From: an uncultured Collinsella sp.
Lineage (GTDB): Bacteria > Actinomycetota > Coriobacteriia > Coriobacteriales > Coriobacteriaceae
Assembly: GCA_900542905.1 (NCBI GenBank)
Contig: UQPF01000002.1
Span: 135,172-199,171, forward strand
Length of the DNA stretch: 64,000 bases
Reading direction: 5' to 3'
In this document: in pieces, positions 51,436-60,273 of the stretch
Layout of the letters: the number at the start of each line of letters is the position of its first letter
Numbering within the stretch: position 1 is the stretch's first letter
Program-made: the position numbers and the translations under genes
The notes under the pieces: model-generated
The model's input: the letters and a program-made list of their open reading frames with translations, nothing else
Database searches by the model: none
Told to the model about the DNA's origin: nothing

Positions 51436-53572
51436 GCGCTGCCTGTTGCGGGTGACGCAAGGGTTTGCGGCCCGCCGTCGACCAGGCGCTCTCCGCAAAC
51501 GAGGCGGCTTTATGGGTCGAGCCGGTATCGACCTGTTTATCGAAGACGGTGCCTACACCACGCTCTCCTCTGCGGTGGTTATCTTGGTGGTGCTCACGCT
51601 GCTGTTTTCGTCGACGGCGGCGATATGGAGCATGTCGCGTGCCGGGGATACCCAGGTGGCGGCCGATAGCGGCGCGCTGGCGGGTGCCAACGTAGTGTCG
51701 TCCTATCACACGGCTGCCACGGTGGTTGATGCGAGCATCTTGAGTCTGGGGCTGGCGGGGTTTGCCACGATCGGGACGGGCCTGGTCGCCATCCTCATCC
51801 CGGGTGCCGAACCAGTTGCCGGCAATATGGTCGACACCGGGATTGAGATCATTAAAACGCGCAACAAGTTTGCCAAAAGCGCATCGGAAGGCTTACAGAA
51901 AATCGAGACGGCTCTGCCGTATCTGATCGCCGCGCGTGCCACGCAGGCGGTGTCGGCGCAGGATACCGATAGTGTGACCTATACCGGTACGGCGCTTGCC
52001 GTGCCCAGGACATCCGAGTCTGATTTTGTTGCGCTCGAGGGTTCCGAGATCTCGACCGATGCCATTAAAGATGCGTCGGAAGATCTGGAGCGCGCGGCCG
52101 AGGAGCTACAAAAAGCATCGGAGGAGACGGCGAAGGCAAAGGAGCGTGCCTGGCTAGCGGATTGCGGTGGATCGGATAAAGGTTCGGTCGGCAGCTGTTC
52201 GTGTATGTGGGAGCGCGCGAAAAGCCTAACGGATCTCTTCGGTGTTCAAAATCCGCATTACGCTTCGAGCGTTACGTGGGAGCCTCAAGTTGCCCTTGAT
52301 CGCGCGAAGGACTACTACCATTGGCGTCTGACAAATGAGAAGCCCCAGGGCTCGAGTGTCGAGATGAAGGCAGAGTCTGCGGCGCGTAAGGCGTTTTATA
52401 CCTATGCGAACGCGGAGGTCGATCGGGCATATATAACCGAGAACGGAGACAGGGTTTCCTCCTATATTCCGCTGCTGCCGCGCAACTCTGATGAGGTTCG
52501 GGCGACGGAACTCTATACCGATGCGGTGTGGCCGACTAGCGTAAACGATGACAAGGCGTATCTGCATTACGGGACGACCTGCCCCAACTATAAGAAAGGG
52601 ACGCCGAGCGGATTTGCTTCGGTTGCCGATTACGATGGACAGGATAAATGCAGCAAATGCCATTTTGGCGTTTTGTCGCTTGGTGCTGTTGCGGCGCCTT
52701 CAACCTCTATCGAAAACGGCTTCGAGTATCACTTTGACAAGTTTAAAGACGCCCTGGAGGACTACGTCGACTGTCGCAACAAGGAGCTCGAGCTCGAGCG
52801 TCAGACCGAGGACGAAGCCGACCGTGCGGGCAATGCGTTCGATACCGCCATCAAAGAACTTTCCGGTGAGCGTCCGCGTATCGCTCCGCCCGGTCGCAAC
52901 GGCGTGGTTGCCTTTGCGGTTTCGGGTGCCATCTCGAGCCCCGATGAGCTCAACTCTTCGTTTAACACGGCAGTCAGGCTTGGCGATCGCGGTGCCATCT
53001 CTGCCGCGGTGCTGGCGCCCGATGGGGCGACGGCGCAAAACAACGTGCTTTCGCGATTTTTCTCGACATTGAAGGAACGCTCGGGTGGCGTTGCCGGCGT
53101 ACTCGATGGCGTCATGGATGTCTGGGGACGGCTGCTTGTGGGATACGGAGACATCCAAGGTTCGGCCGACGAACTTATGGACGAGATGATTAAAGGCCTA
53201 GGAGGGGGCAGCGGCGCGTTGGGCTCCATCGCATCGTGGCTCGGCGATACCGTTTCGGCGTCCGTGGCGGCGTTGGGTCTGGAGCCGTGCGACTTGCGCC
53301 TGCGAAAGCCGGTGCTGACCGATTCCGCCAACGTCATTAAGAGTCCGGGGTCTGACATTGCTGGTTTCTCTCAAGCGCAAGACAAGCTGCGAAGTATTCC
53401 GTTGGGCGTGACCGATCCCAAGGCGCTTTGCGAGGCGTTGGAATATCAAGTCGAACGCACCATTAGCGGCACGGTGTTCACGCTTGCGGAGATTCCTCTG
53501 CCCGGCGGCGGCTCCATCCCGCTCACCGTCGATGTCGCCACGCTGGTTGGCGCTCTGGGCGGTGGGTCGTAA
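51407..53572 (+). CDS. Large TadG-like Tad pilus protein
   Basis: The 721-residue protein has an N-terminal membrane helix (AVVILVVLTLLFSSTAAIWS) followed by QVAADSGALAGANVV, the TadG/TadE-like start. The long extracellular part includes a coiled-coil stretch (DASEDLERAAEELQKASEET), a cysteine cluster (CGGSDKGSVGSCSC), and CPNYKK...DKCSKCHFG, a possible metal or disulphide site, and glycine-rich C-terminal segments. It is much larger than typical TadG N-terminal modules and no adhesin domain was recognised. The ATG follows GGAGGGA inside the preceding gene (29-nt overlap). A tip or adhesin role is inferred. Confidence 0.82.
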   Translation: MIRGLLHGIRRCLLRVTQGFAARRRPGALRKRGGFMGRAGIDLFIEDGAYTTLSSAVVILVVLTLLFSSTAAIWSMSRAGDTQVAADSGALAGANVVSSYHTAATVVDASILSLGLAGFATIGTGLVAILIPGAEPVAGNMVDTGIEIIKTRNKFAKSASEGLQKIETALPYLIAARATQAVSAQDTDSVTYTGTALAVPRTSESDFVALEGSEISTDAIKDASEDLERAAEELQKASEETAKAKERAWLADCGGSDKGSVGSCSCMWERAKSLTDLFGVQNPHYASSVTWEPQVALDRAKDYYHWRLTNEKPQGSSVEMKAESAARKAFYTYANAEVDRAYITENGDRVSSYIPLLPRNSDEVRATELYTDAVWPTSVNDDKAYLHYGTTCPNYKKGTPSGFASVADYDGQDKCSKCHFGVLSLGAVAAPSTSIENGFEYHFDKFKDALEDYVDCRNKELELERQTEDEADRAGNAFDTAIKELSGERPRIAPPGRNGVVAFAVSGAISSPDELNSSFNTAVRLGDRGAISAAVLAPDGATAQNNVLSRFFSTLKERSGGVAGVLDGVMDVWGRLLVGYGDIQGSADELMDEMIKGLGGGSGALGSIASWLGDTVSASVAALGLEPCDLRLRKPVLTDSANVIKSPGSDIAGFSQAQDKLRSIPLGVTDPKALCEALEYQVERTISGTVFTLAEIPLPGGGSIPLTVDVATLVGALGGGS

Positions 53573-54048
53573 TGAGTATCCGCATGCGTCTGCGCGAGGA
53601 GCGCGCCCAAGCGACGGTGGAGATGGCAGTGGTTACGCCCGTTTTGCTGGTGCTGGCACTCATCGTGTACAACGTCATGATCTTTGCCAGCGCTGTCGCG
53701 CGCTTCGACCGCGTGGTGCCCGACATCGTGTTGGCGCACGCCGCGGCGTCGGAGGGGGAGGGCGACGAAAGCTCTGCCGATGCCTCGGCGACGGTTCAGA
53801 CTCAAATTCTGAATGCCATGGAAGGCTATGGCTTGCAGATCGAAGTGTCGAGCGAGCAAGGCGCGGAGGCATCGGATGGTGGCCTGCTCTCCCTATCCGG
53901 TACGTTTAGGACCTACACCTGCACCATGCACTATGAGCCGTGGCCGACTTCTCTCAGCATCGCTGGCGTTACGCTGGGGGCGCCGACAACGTTGTCGCAC
54001 GAGCGCGCGGTGACGGTCGATCCATGGCGTCCGGGGGTGGTCATGTGA
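53572..54048 (+). CDS. TadE-like minor pilin
   Basis: The 158-residue protein reads REERAQATVEMAVVTPVLLV then LALIVYNVMIFA, the TadE signature and helix, followed by a ~110-residue extracellular domain. Its ATG overlaps the previous stop (TAATG). Confidence 0.9.
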   Translation: MSIRMRLREERAQATVEMAVVTPVLLVLALIVYNVMIFASAVARFDRVVPDIVLAHAAASEGEGDESSADASATVQTQILNAMEGYGLQIEVSSEQGAEASDGGLLSLSGTFRTYTCTMHYEPWPTSLSIAGVTLGAPTTLSHERAVTVDPWRPGVVM

Positions 54049-54404
54049 CCGCGGTCTCGTCCTACATCGCGTACGCGCGGGCGCTCAACAGGCTGGGTTG
54101 GACGCCGGCCGAGTTTGTGGTGGCGGAGTCGTTTGCCGTGCGCCTGCGCGGCATGCTGGGACGGTGTCCGGTTGCCGCCAACGGCCTGCCGCTCGTCATG
54201 GCGTTTCCACGCTGCTCTTCGGTCCATACGTGTTTTATGGCCTATCCCATCGACATCGCCTTCATCGATGCACGCGGCAATATCCTCGCGCGCTACGAAA
54301 ACGTATGTCCCTGGTGTATGTGCTCCTGCCCCGGCGCCTGGGCGGTATTGGAACGCCCTTCAATCCTCGCTACACCTCCCGCCCTCCAACAAGTGCCGGC
54401 GTAA
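54045..54404 (+). CDS. DUF192-family protein ending the Tad operon
   Basis: The 119-residue protein fits DUF192: AESFAVRLRGMLGRCPV, MAFPRCSSVHTCFMAYPIDI and AFIDARGNILARYENVCPW. The GTG overlaps the preceding stop (GTGA). DUF192 proteins are small beta proteins of unknown function; presence as the last Tad gene occurs in other Actinobacteria. A CPWCMCSC cysteine cluster is notable. Confidence 0.85.
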   Translation: MTAVSSYIAYARALNRLGWTPAEFVVAESFAVRLRGMLGRCPVAANGLPLVMAFPRCSSVHTCFMAYPIDIAFIDARGNILARYENVCPWCMCSCPGAWAVLERPSILATPPALQQVPA

Positions 54405-54423
54405 GAGATTGGCGACAGCGGAC

Positions 54424-54438
54424 TTTCGTCATACGAAA
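54424..54438. promoter_or_regulatory. Palindrome upstream of the RHH toxin-antitoxin pair
   Basis: TTTCGT-CAT-ACGAAA lies 26 nt before the toxin start, close to a TAAGAT -10-like element (54444-54449). Ribbon-helix-helix antitoxins usually bind such short palindromes to autoregulate. Confidence 0.45.
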
Positions 54439-54463
54439 TTGGGTAAGATGGAGGAGAAGGTGC

Positions 54464-54730
54464 ATGGATGTTGAGATCCATCCGAACGCCAAAAAACACT
54501 TGACGGAAAAGCAGGTACTAGGTGCCTGGTTCGCGGTTACTGAGTGCATTCGCCGCGAGTCGGAGGACGAGCCGCCGAGATGGCTTGCCATTGGATGGCT
54601 TCCAGATGGTCGAAGTGTGGAACTTGTTGCGGTCGAACTAATTCGTGGATGGCTCATTATTCATGCCCTGTCTCCGGTTCAGAAGAAATTCTGGCAAGAG
54701 ATCGAGCGAGCTCGGCAGAGGGGTCGATGA
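54464..54730 (+). CDS. Putative toxin of an RHH-type toxin-antitoxin pair
   Basis: The 88-residue protein (MDVEIHPNAKKHLTEKQVL; RWLAIGWLPDGRSVELVAVE; FWQEIERARQRGR) is a small alpha/beta protein placed directly before a CopG-like antitoxin with a 4-nt overlap. The H-P-x-A-x-K-H-L-x-x-x-Q start resembles short toxins seen in Bifidobacterium and related genomes. No catalytic motif can be pointed to. GGAGGAG precedes the ATG. Confidence 0.65.
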   Translation: MDVEIHPNAKKHLTEKQVLGAWFAVTECIRRESEDEPPRWLAIGWLPDGRSVELVAVELIRGWLIIHALSPVQKKFWQEIERARQRGR

Positions 54731-55014
54731 TGAGCAAGACGTATACGGCCGCTAATGGTCAGGTTGTAACGGATGAAATGATTGACGCGTGGTGCGAGTC
54801 GTACGAGCGCGGAGAGTTTCCGGATGGCGAACACACCGTTGGTGGGATCGTGCATGGACGGCCCCCGCTCTCAGGTGAGGGGACGGCAACGCTGTCGGTC
54901 AAGATTCCTCTGGGAATGAAGGAGGCCATTCGTCGACGGGCGGCTGCCGAGGGGATGACGCCAAGTGAGTTTGCCCGTGCGGCTCTGAGCGAAAAACTTC
55001 TTGCTGCCGGCTGA
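54727..55014 (+). CDS. CopG/ribbon-helix-helix antitoxin
   Basis: The 95-residue protein has an N-terminal toxin-binding part (TAANGQVVTDEMIDAWCESY; GRPPLSGEG) and a C-terminal ribbon-helix-helix (TATLSVKIPLGMKEAIRRRA then EGMTPSEFARAALSEKLLA). It overlaps the upstream gene by 4 nt (ATGA; a second ATG follows at once). It would neutralise the toxin and repress the pair. Confidence 0.82.
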   Translation: MMSKTYTAANGQVVTDEMIDAWCESYERGEFPDGEHTVGGIVHGRPPLSGEGTATLSVKIPLGMKEAIRRRAAAEGMTPSEFARAALSEKLLAAG

Positions 55015-55077
55015 TGCCTCTGACGTGCCGATTTATAGAACCGAGGCTGTGCTCAAAAACTTTTTTAAAATTCTCGG

Positions 55078-55105
55078 TTGACCGGAACGCGTCCTTGGTT
55101 ATACT
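55078..55105 (+). promoter_or_regulatory. Promoter of tRNA-Phe
   Basis: TTGACC (55078-55083) and TATACT (55100-55105) are 16 nt apart behind an AT-rich tract, 33 nt before the mature tRNA. Confidence 0.8.
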
Positions 55106-55137
55106 AATCAAGCCTTGAAACAAGGCACACCTCAAAT

Positions 55138-55192
<55 letters not shown>

Positions 55193-55210
<18 letters not shown>

Positions 55211-55256
55211 CCTTGAATTGACTAGGACCTCTGCAAAGGGGTCCTTTTCTTTTATG
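55193..55256 (+). repeat. tRNA-Phe 3'-end/terminator repeat, copy 1
   Basis: These 64 nt run from the T-loop of tRNA-Phe through its terminator (AGGACC 55224-55229 with GGTCCT 55240-55245, then T-rich). An identical copy lies at 55379-55442. Confidence 0.97.
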
Positions 55257-55378
55257 AAGCTCCCACATGGAATCGAACCCTGTGAGGGCGCGGAGCTGAG
55301 TAAACGCGTAAGCGTTTGCCAGCGCAGCTCGCAAGGCGCGTAAGCGCCGCAGCGGTCCGTCCGCGCAGCGCGCGGACG
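55257..55378. other. 122-nt insert between tRNA-Phe 3'-end copies
   Basis: The insert starts with an antisense T-arm-like stretch (GGAATCGAACCCTGTGA, 55269-55285) and continues as GC-rich mini-hairpins: AAACGCGTAAGCGTTT, GGCGCGTAAGCGCC and GTCCGCG...CGCGGAC. It carries no convincing open frame. Confidence 0.85.
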
Positions 55379-55442
55379 CGATTCCCTTCCCCGCCACCTT
55401 GAATTGACTAGGACCTCTGCAAAGGGGTCCTTTTCTTTTATG
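55379..55442 (+). repeat. tRNA-Phe 3'-end/terminator repeat, copy 2
   Basis: An exact copy of 55193-55256, including acceptor 3' strand and terminator, without the tRNA body in front of it. Confidence 0.97.
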
Positions 55443-55687
55443 TAGGGTTCTGCGGAAACTGCGTCCCGGAATTTGGCTTCAGAGTGGGATGCGCTTTCCG
55501 GCGCTTACTTCCGACGTGCGTGCACATCTCGGCGCGCCATCTCGGGCCCGCTCAGACATTCCTCCCGCTTTTGCGCCACTTTACAGACCGTTCGGTCGTC
55601 TGTCCGCACGCGCGGGTATACTCAAAACGATACTTTTCCTATGCAATACGATGCAGGCTCGGCCTGCACGATCCGAAGGGGGCAGTG

Positions 55688-56749
55688 ATGGAGAGGATAC
55701 TCGGCGTTAATCTCTCTGGCTGGTTTATTCCCGAGCCTTGGGTTACCCCGTCGCTATACGCGGCGACCGGTGCATCCAACGCGGCCGAGCTGCAGGAGGC
55801 CATGGGCACCGCCGCCTATAACGAGCGCATGCGCCGTCATTACGAGACGTTTGTGAGCGAGGATGATTTCCGTCGCATGGCGCAGATCGGCCTCAACGCC
55901 GTGCGCCTGCCGGTGCCTTGGTATGCCTTTGGCTCACAGGAGTCCGATGCCTCCTACATCTCGGTTGTCGATTACATCGACCGCGCGATTGAGTGGGCTG
56001 CCAAGTACAACATTCGCGTGCTGCTTGACCTGGCGACTGTGCCCGGTGGCCAGGGCGATTCCAACGATTCGCCCGCCACGCCGGAGGCTGTTGCCGAGTG
56101 GCATTCGTCCACTAACGGCCGCCATGTCGCACTCGACGTGCTCGAGCGCTTGGCCGAGCGTTACGGCGAGGCCGAGAGCCTGCTGGGCATTGAGCTGCTG
56201 GATACGCCGCAGATGAGTGTCCGCAAGAGTCTTTTTGCCATGACGGATGGCATTCCGGCTCACTACCTGCGCAATTTCTATCGCGATGCCTACGAGCTCG
56301 TCCGTTCGTATATGCCCGAGGATAAGATCGTCGTCTTTTCGTCTTCGGGGCATCCCAGCGAGTGGAAGCATTTTATGCGCGGCGCCAAGTACAAGAACGT
56401 CTACATGGACCTTCACCTGTACCATTACCGCGACGAGTATGCGCTCGATATCACGAGCCCCCGCGGGCTGACGACGGCGATTTCGCGTAACAAGCGCGAG
56501 CTTAAAGAGGCGATTTCAACTGGGTTCCCCGTGCTGGTGGGCGAATGGTCGGGCGCGGCGATCTTTGCCAACTCGTCGGTTACGCCCGAGGGCCGCAATG
56601 CCTACGAGCGCGTGTTTATCGCCAACCAGCTGGCTTCGTTTGCGCCGGCTGCCGGTTGGTTCTTCCAAACGTGGAAGACCGAGAAGCGCATTGCAGCATG
56701 GGACGCCCGCGCGGCGCTCGGTACGCTCGAGCGCGGCATGATTGAATAG
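55688..56749 (+). CDS. Glycoside hydrolase family 5-like protein lacking the acid/base glutamate
   Basis: The 353-residue protein has the GH5 barrel order: NLSGWFIPEPWVTPSL, DDFRRMAQIGLNAVRLPVPW, VLLDLATVPGGQG, GIELLDTPQMS, MDLHLYHYRDEY, VGEWSGAAIFA and AGWFFQTWKTE. The nucleophile region VGEWSGA is intact (E286). At the acid/base position, where GH5 enzymes have NEP, this protein has D172-T173-P174, so ordinary retaining catalysis should fail. There is no signal peptide. AAGGGGG precedes the ATG; a longer frame upstream is unlikely. It may be a carbohydrate-binding relative or an altered enzyme. rsmI follows 6 nt later. Confidence 0.82.
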   Translation: MERILGVNLSGWFIPEPWVTPSLYAATGASNAAELQEAMGTAAYNERMRRHYETFVSEDDFRRMAQIGLNAVRLPVPWYAFGSQESDASYISVVDYIDRAIEWAAKYNIRVLLDLATVPGGQGDSNDSPATPEAVAEWHSSTNGRHVALDVLERLAERYGEAESLLGIELLDTPQMSVRKSLFAMTDGIPAHYLRNFYRDAYELVRSYMPEDKIVVFSSSGHPSEWKHFMRGAKYKNVYMDLHLYHYRDEYALDITSPRGLTTAISRNKRELKEAISTGFPVLVGEWSGAAIFANSSVTPEGRNAYERVFIANQLASFAPAAGWFFQTWKTEKRIAAWDARAALGTLERGMIE

Positions 56750-56755
56750 GTTGAT

Positions 56756-57634
56756 ATGACGCAAAACAGCGCCCATACGGGCAAACTCTATGTGGTCGGC
56801 ACGCCCATCGGCAACCTGGGCGACCTGTCCCCGCGCGTTGGCGAGGCCTTTGCCGCTGCCGATGTCATCTGCTGCGAAGACACGCGTGTGACGTCAAAGC
56901 TGCTGATGCACCTGGGCATTTCCAAGCCGCTTGTCCGTTGCGACGAGAATGTGATCGCCAGCCGCGCCGCCGGCCTGGTCGACCGTCTGCTGGCGGGGGA
57001 GACCCTCGCCTTTGCCTCGGACGCCGGCATGCCGAGCGTGTCCGATCCCGGCCAGGCGCTGGTCGAGGCGGCGCGTGAGGCCGATGTGCCCGTCGAAGTT
57101 ATTCCCGGGCCCTCTGCTTGCGTCACGGCGCTCGTTTCGTCCGGCATTCCCTGCGAGCATTTTTTCTTCGAGGGCTTTTTGGGTCGAAAGCACGGCGACC
57201 GCGTGCGCCGTTTGCAGCGCCTTGCCGTGGTGCCCGGCGCGCTCATCTTCTACGAGTCTCCACATCGCATCGTGGCGACGCTCGAGGCCGTGGCGGAGGT
57301 CTTTCCCCAACGTGAGGTTGCCGTCTGCCGCGAACTCACCAAGCTGCACGAGGAGGTCTTGCGCGGGCCCGCTGCCCAGCTTGCCGAGGAGCTGCGTGCT
57401 CGCGGCGAGGTAAAGGGCGAGATTGCGCTGGTCATCGCGCCGCCGAGCGAGGGTGAGGAGGCCGGTATCGTGCCGGTTGGCGCCGCGGCAGCGGATCCCG
57501 ACGAGGCCCTGCGCGAGGATATCCGCGCCGCGCTCGAGGAGGGGGAGCCCGCGTCTGCGGTGGCCAAGCGCCTGTCTCAGAAGTATTCGCGCCGCAAGCG
57601 CGATGTCTATGCCATGGTGCTCGATATGCAATAG
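56756..57634 (+). CDS. rsmI: 16S rRNA (cytidine-1402-2'-O)-methyltransferase
   Basis: The 292-residue SAM-dependent enzyme methylates the ribose of C1402 in 16S rRNA. Family landmarks are LYVVGTPIGNLGDLSPR, CEDTRVTSKLL, SDAGMPSVSDPG, IPGPSACVTALVSSG and FYESPHRI. A C-terminal helical tail follows. It starts 6 nt after the GH5-like gene and shares a direction with metG, rsmA and tatD. Confidence 0.97.
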   Translation: MTQNSAHTGKLYVVGTPIGNLGDLSPRVGEAFAAADVICCEDTRVTSKLLMHLGISKPLVRCDENVIASRAAGLVDRLLAGETLAFASDAGMPSVSDPGQALVEAAREADVPVEVIPGPSACVTALVSSGIPCEHFFFEGFLGRKHGDRVRRLQRLAVVPGALIFYESPHRIVATLEAVAEVFPQREVAVCRELTKLHEEVLRGPAAQLAEELRARGEVKGEIALVIAPPSEGEEAGIVPVGAAAADPDEALREDIRAALEEGEPASAVAKRLSQKYSRRKRDVYAMVLDMQ

Positions 57635-57703
57635 ATGGAGGATATCCAGCCCTTGCGCTAGAATCATCCTCTGTATGCAACGTTTTACTGGAGGACAAAC
57701 CCC

Positions 57704-59305
57704 ATGGATCAAAGCAAGCCTTCGTTCTTTATCACGACGCCCATCTACTACGTCAACGCCGATCCGCACCTGGGCACGGCTTATTCCACCATCATCGCCG
57801 ACGTTCAGGCTCGCTATCGCCGTTCCGCTGGCTATAACGTCAAGTTCCTGACCGGCATGGACGAGCATGGCGAGAAGGTCGCCGAGGCCGCAGCCAAGCA
57901 CAACATGACGCCGCAGGAGTGGACCGATAGCCAGGCTCCGCACTTCAAGGAGCTTTGGAGCAAGCTCGAGATTTCCAATGATGACTTCATCCGCACCACC
58001 GAGCCGCGCCAGCATCATGCCGTGCAGTACCTGTGGGAGCGCATGAAGGAGTCCGGCTACCTGTATAAGGGCAGCTACGACGGCTGGTATTGCGTGCCTG
58101 ACGAGACCTACTTTACCGATACGCAGGTCCAGAAGGGCGACGAAGAGTACGGCAGCGTCGGCCAGCACTTGTGCCCCGACTGCCACCGTCCGCTTGAGCG
58201 CGTGCAGGAGGAGTCCTACTTCTTTAAGCTTTCCGCCTTCCAGGACAAGCTGCTCAAGCTCTATGACGAGCACCCCGACTTTGTCGAGCCTGCGTTCCGC
58301 ATGAACGAGGTTCGCAGCTTTGTCGAGGGCGGCCTTAACGACCTTTCCGTGAGCCGTACGAGCTTTGACTGGGGCATTCAGGTCCCGTTTGACGAGGGTC
58401 ACGTGACCTACGTGTGGTTCGATGCGCTGCTCAACTATATGACGGCCGTCGGCTACGGTGTCGACACCGACGAGGCGCGTGCCGAGCTGGCCTATCGCTG
58501 GCCCGCGCAGTTCCACATCGTGGGCAAGGACATCATCCGCTTCCACTGCGTCATTTGGCCCGCCATGCTCATGGCCATCGGCGAGGCCCTGCCCGAGCAC
58601 GTCTTTGCCCACGGCTTCCTGACCGTGCGCAATGCCGAGACCGGCAAGGCCGAGAAGATGTCCAAGAGCCGCGGCAACGCCATCGCTCCGCAGGACGTTA
58701 TCGACATGTTGGGCGTCGAGGGCTATCGCTACTACTTCATGACCGACGTCGTCCCCGGCACCGACGGTGCCATCAGCTTCGATCGCATGGAGCAGGTCTA
58801 CAACGCCGACCTGGCCAACAGCTGGGGCAACCTTATCTCGCGTTCGCTCAACATGAGCGGCAAGTACTTTGATGGTTGCGCGCCCGCCAAGCCCGCACCG
58901 TTCGATGCGTTCGACAACCCGCTGGCAAAGATCGCCGATGGTCTGGTCGAGCGCTACATGGCCAAGATGGACGTGCTCGATTACGGCGGAGCCAAGGACG
59001 AGGTCATGGAGCTCATCCATGCCGCCAACCACTACATCGAGGACTCCGAGCCTTGGGCACTTGCCAAGGACGAGGCCAAGGCTGACGAGCTGGCGTTTGT
59101 GATCTACAACCTGCTCGAGGCCATCCGCATTGCCGCCCACCTGCTGATGCCGCTCATGCCTCAGACCTCTGCCGAGGCCCTGCGCCGCCTGTCCTGCGAG
59201 GACGAGGCCGCGACCGACGACCTCAAGGGCATTTGCGCTTGGGGCCTGCTTGCCGGCGGTCAGCCTGTCGAGAAGGGCGAGCCGCTGTTCCCGCGTCTGG
59301 GCTAA
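57704..59305 (+). CDS. metG: Methionyl-tRNA synthetase
   Basis: The 533-residue class I synthetase charges tRNA-Met. The HIGH-type motif is PHLGT (about residue 22), the KMSKS motif lies in EKMSKSRGN (about 317), and TGMDEHGEK and the CPDCHRP knuckle are present. The short form without the C-terminal EMAP-like tRNA-binding domain is seen. GGAGG precedes the ATG. Confidence 0.97.
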   Translation: MDQSKPSFFITTPIYYVNADPHLGTAYSTIIADVQARYRRSAGYNVKFLTGMDEHGEKVAEAAAKHNMTPQEWTDSQAPHFKELWSKLEISNDDFIRTTEPRQHHAVQYLWERMKESGYLYKGSYDGWYCVPDETYFTDTQVQKGDEEYGSVGQHLCPDCHRPLERVQEESYFFKLSAFQDKLLKLYDEHPDFVEPAFRMNEVRSFVEGGLNDLSVSRTSFDWGIQVPFDEGHVTYVWFDALLNYMTAVGYGVDTDEARAELAYRWPAQFHIVGKDIIRFHCVIWPAMLMAIGEALPEHVFAHGFLTVRNAETGKAEKMSKSRGNAIAPQDVIDMLGVEGYRYYFMTDVVPGTDGAISFDRMEQVYNADLANSWGNLISRSLNMSGKYFDGCAPAKPAPFDAFDNPLAKIADGLVERYMAKMDVLDYGGAKDEVMELIHAANHYIEDSEPWALAKDEAKADELAFVIYNLLEAIRIAAHLLMPLMPQTSAEALRRLSCEDEAATDDLKGICAWGLLAGGQPVEKGEPLFPRLG

Positions 59306-59344
59306 GACGCAGCGCGCCATATCGGCAATTTGCTGTTTAGCTGT

Positions 59345-59380
59345 AAGGGCATGGCCGCCACGGTCCATGCCCTTTTGTTT
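59345..59380 (+). terminator. Terminator after metG
   Basis: AAGGGCATGG (59345-59354) pairs with CCATGCCCTT (59365-59374), followed by TTGTTT. Confidence 0.9.
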
Positions 59381-59412
59381 CAAGACGCCGCCATCATGCT
59401 AAGGAGGCAACC

Positions 59413-60273
59413 ATGACAACTTCGCCTTTGGCAAACCCCACGGCCACCAGGGAGCTGCTGGAGGAGTTTGGCCTTGCGACCAAGCATCGCCTGGGCCAGA
59501 ACTTCCTGATCGACAACCATGTAATTGAGCGCATTTGCGAGCTTGCCGAGCTTGCAGGCGATGAGCGCGTGCTCGAGGTTGGTCCGGGCGTTGGTACGCT
59601 CACGCTTGCGCTGTTGCAGGAGGCGGCGTGCGTCACGTCGATCGAGGCCGATCCCGAGCTCGAGCCGGTGCTCGATGCTCACGCCGCCGACTACGCCAAC
59701 TTCCGCTTTATCATGGGCGACGCGCTTAAGGTGACGCCGGAGCAGATTGAGCAGGCCGCCGGCGGTGAGCCGACGGTATTTGTCGCGAACTTGCCCTATA
59801 ACGTGGCGGCGACGATCATCTTGCAGTTCTTCCAGACGATGCCCGCGCTCAAGCGTGCCGTGGTCATGGTGCAAAAGGAGGTTGCCGATCGCATTGCCGC
59901 AGTGCCGGGCAACAAGACCTATGGCGGCTATACGGCAAAGCTCGGCCTGTATGCGCAGGTGACGGGTCGCTTTGAGGTGCCGCCGCGTTGCTTTATGCCG
60001 GCGCCGCACGTGGACTCGGCCGTCGTGCGTATCGACCGTGTTGACGGCGTGGTGCCCGAAGGACTCGACCGCGAGTTTGTGGCCCGCGTGATTGATGCTG
60101 CATTTGCCCAGCGTCGCAAGACCATCCGCAATTCCATGAGCGCCAACGGTTTTGCCAAGGACGTGCTCGATGCCGCTTTTGAGGTTTGCGGTATCGCACC
60201 CACCACGCGCGCCGAGACGCTCGATGTTGCCGACTTTGTCCGTCTGGCCCGGGAGCTAATCCATGACGCCTAA
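59413..60273 (+). CDS. rsmA: 16S rRNA (adenine-1518/1519-N6) dimethyltransferase
   Basis: The 286-residue KsgA-type enzyme dimethylates two adenines in 16S rRNA. It shows KHRLGQNFLID, the SAM motif LEVGPGVGTLT, NLPYNVA (catalytic NLPY), and FMPAPHVDSAVV. AAGGAGGCAACC precedes the ATG. tatD overlaps its end by 11 nt. Confidence 0.98.
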   Translation: MTTSPLANPTATRELLEEFGLATKHRLGQNFLIDNHVIERICELAELAGDERVLEVGPGVGTLTLALLQEAACVTSIEADPELEPVLDAHAADYANFRFIMGDALKVTPEQIEQAAGGEPTVFVANLPYNVAATIILQFFQTMPALKRAVVMVQKEVADRIAAVPGNKTYGGYTAKLGLYAQVTGRFEVPPRCFMPAPHVDSAVVRIDRVDGVVPEGLDREFVARVIDAAFAQRRKTIRNSMSANGFAKDVLDAAFEVCGIAPTTRAETLDVADFVRLARELIHDA

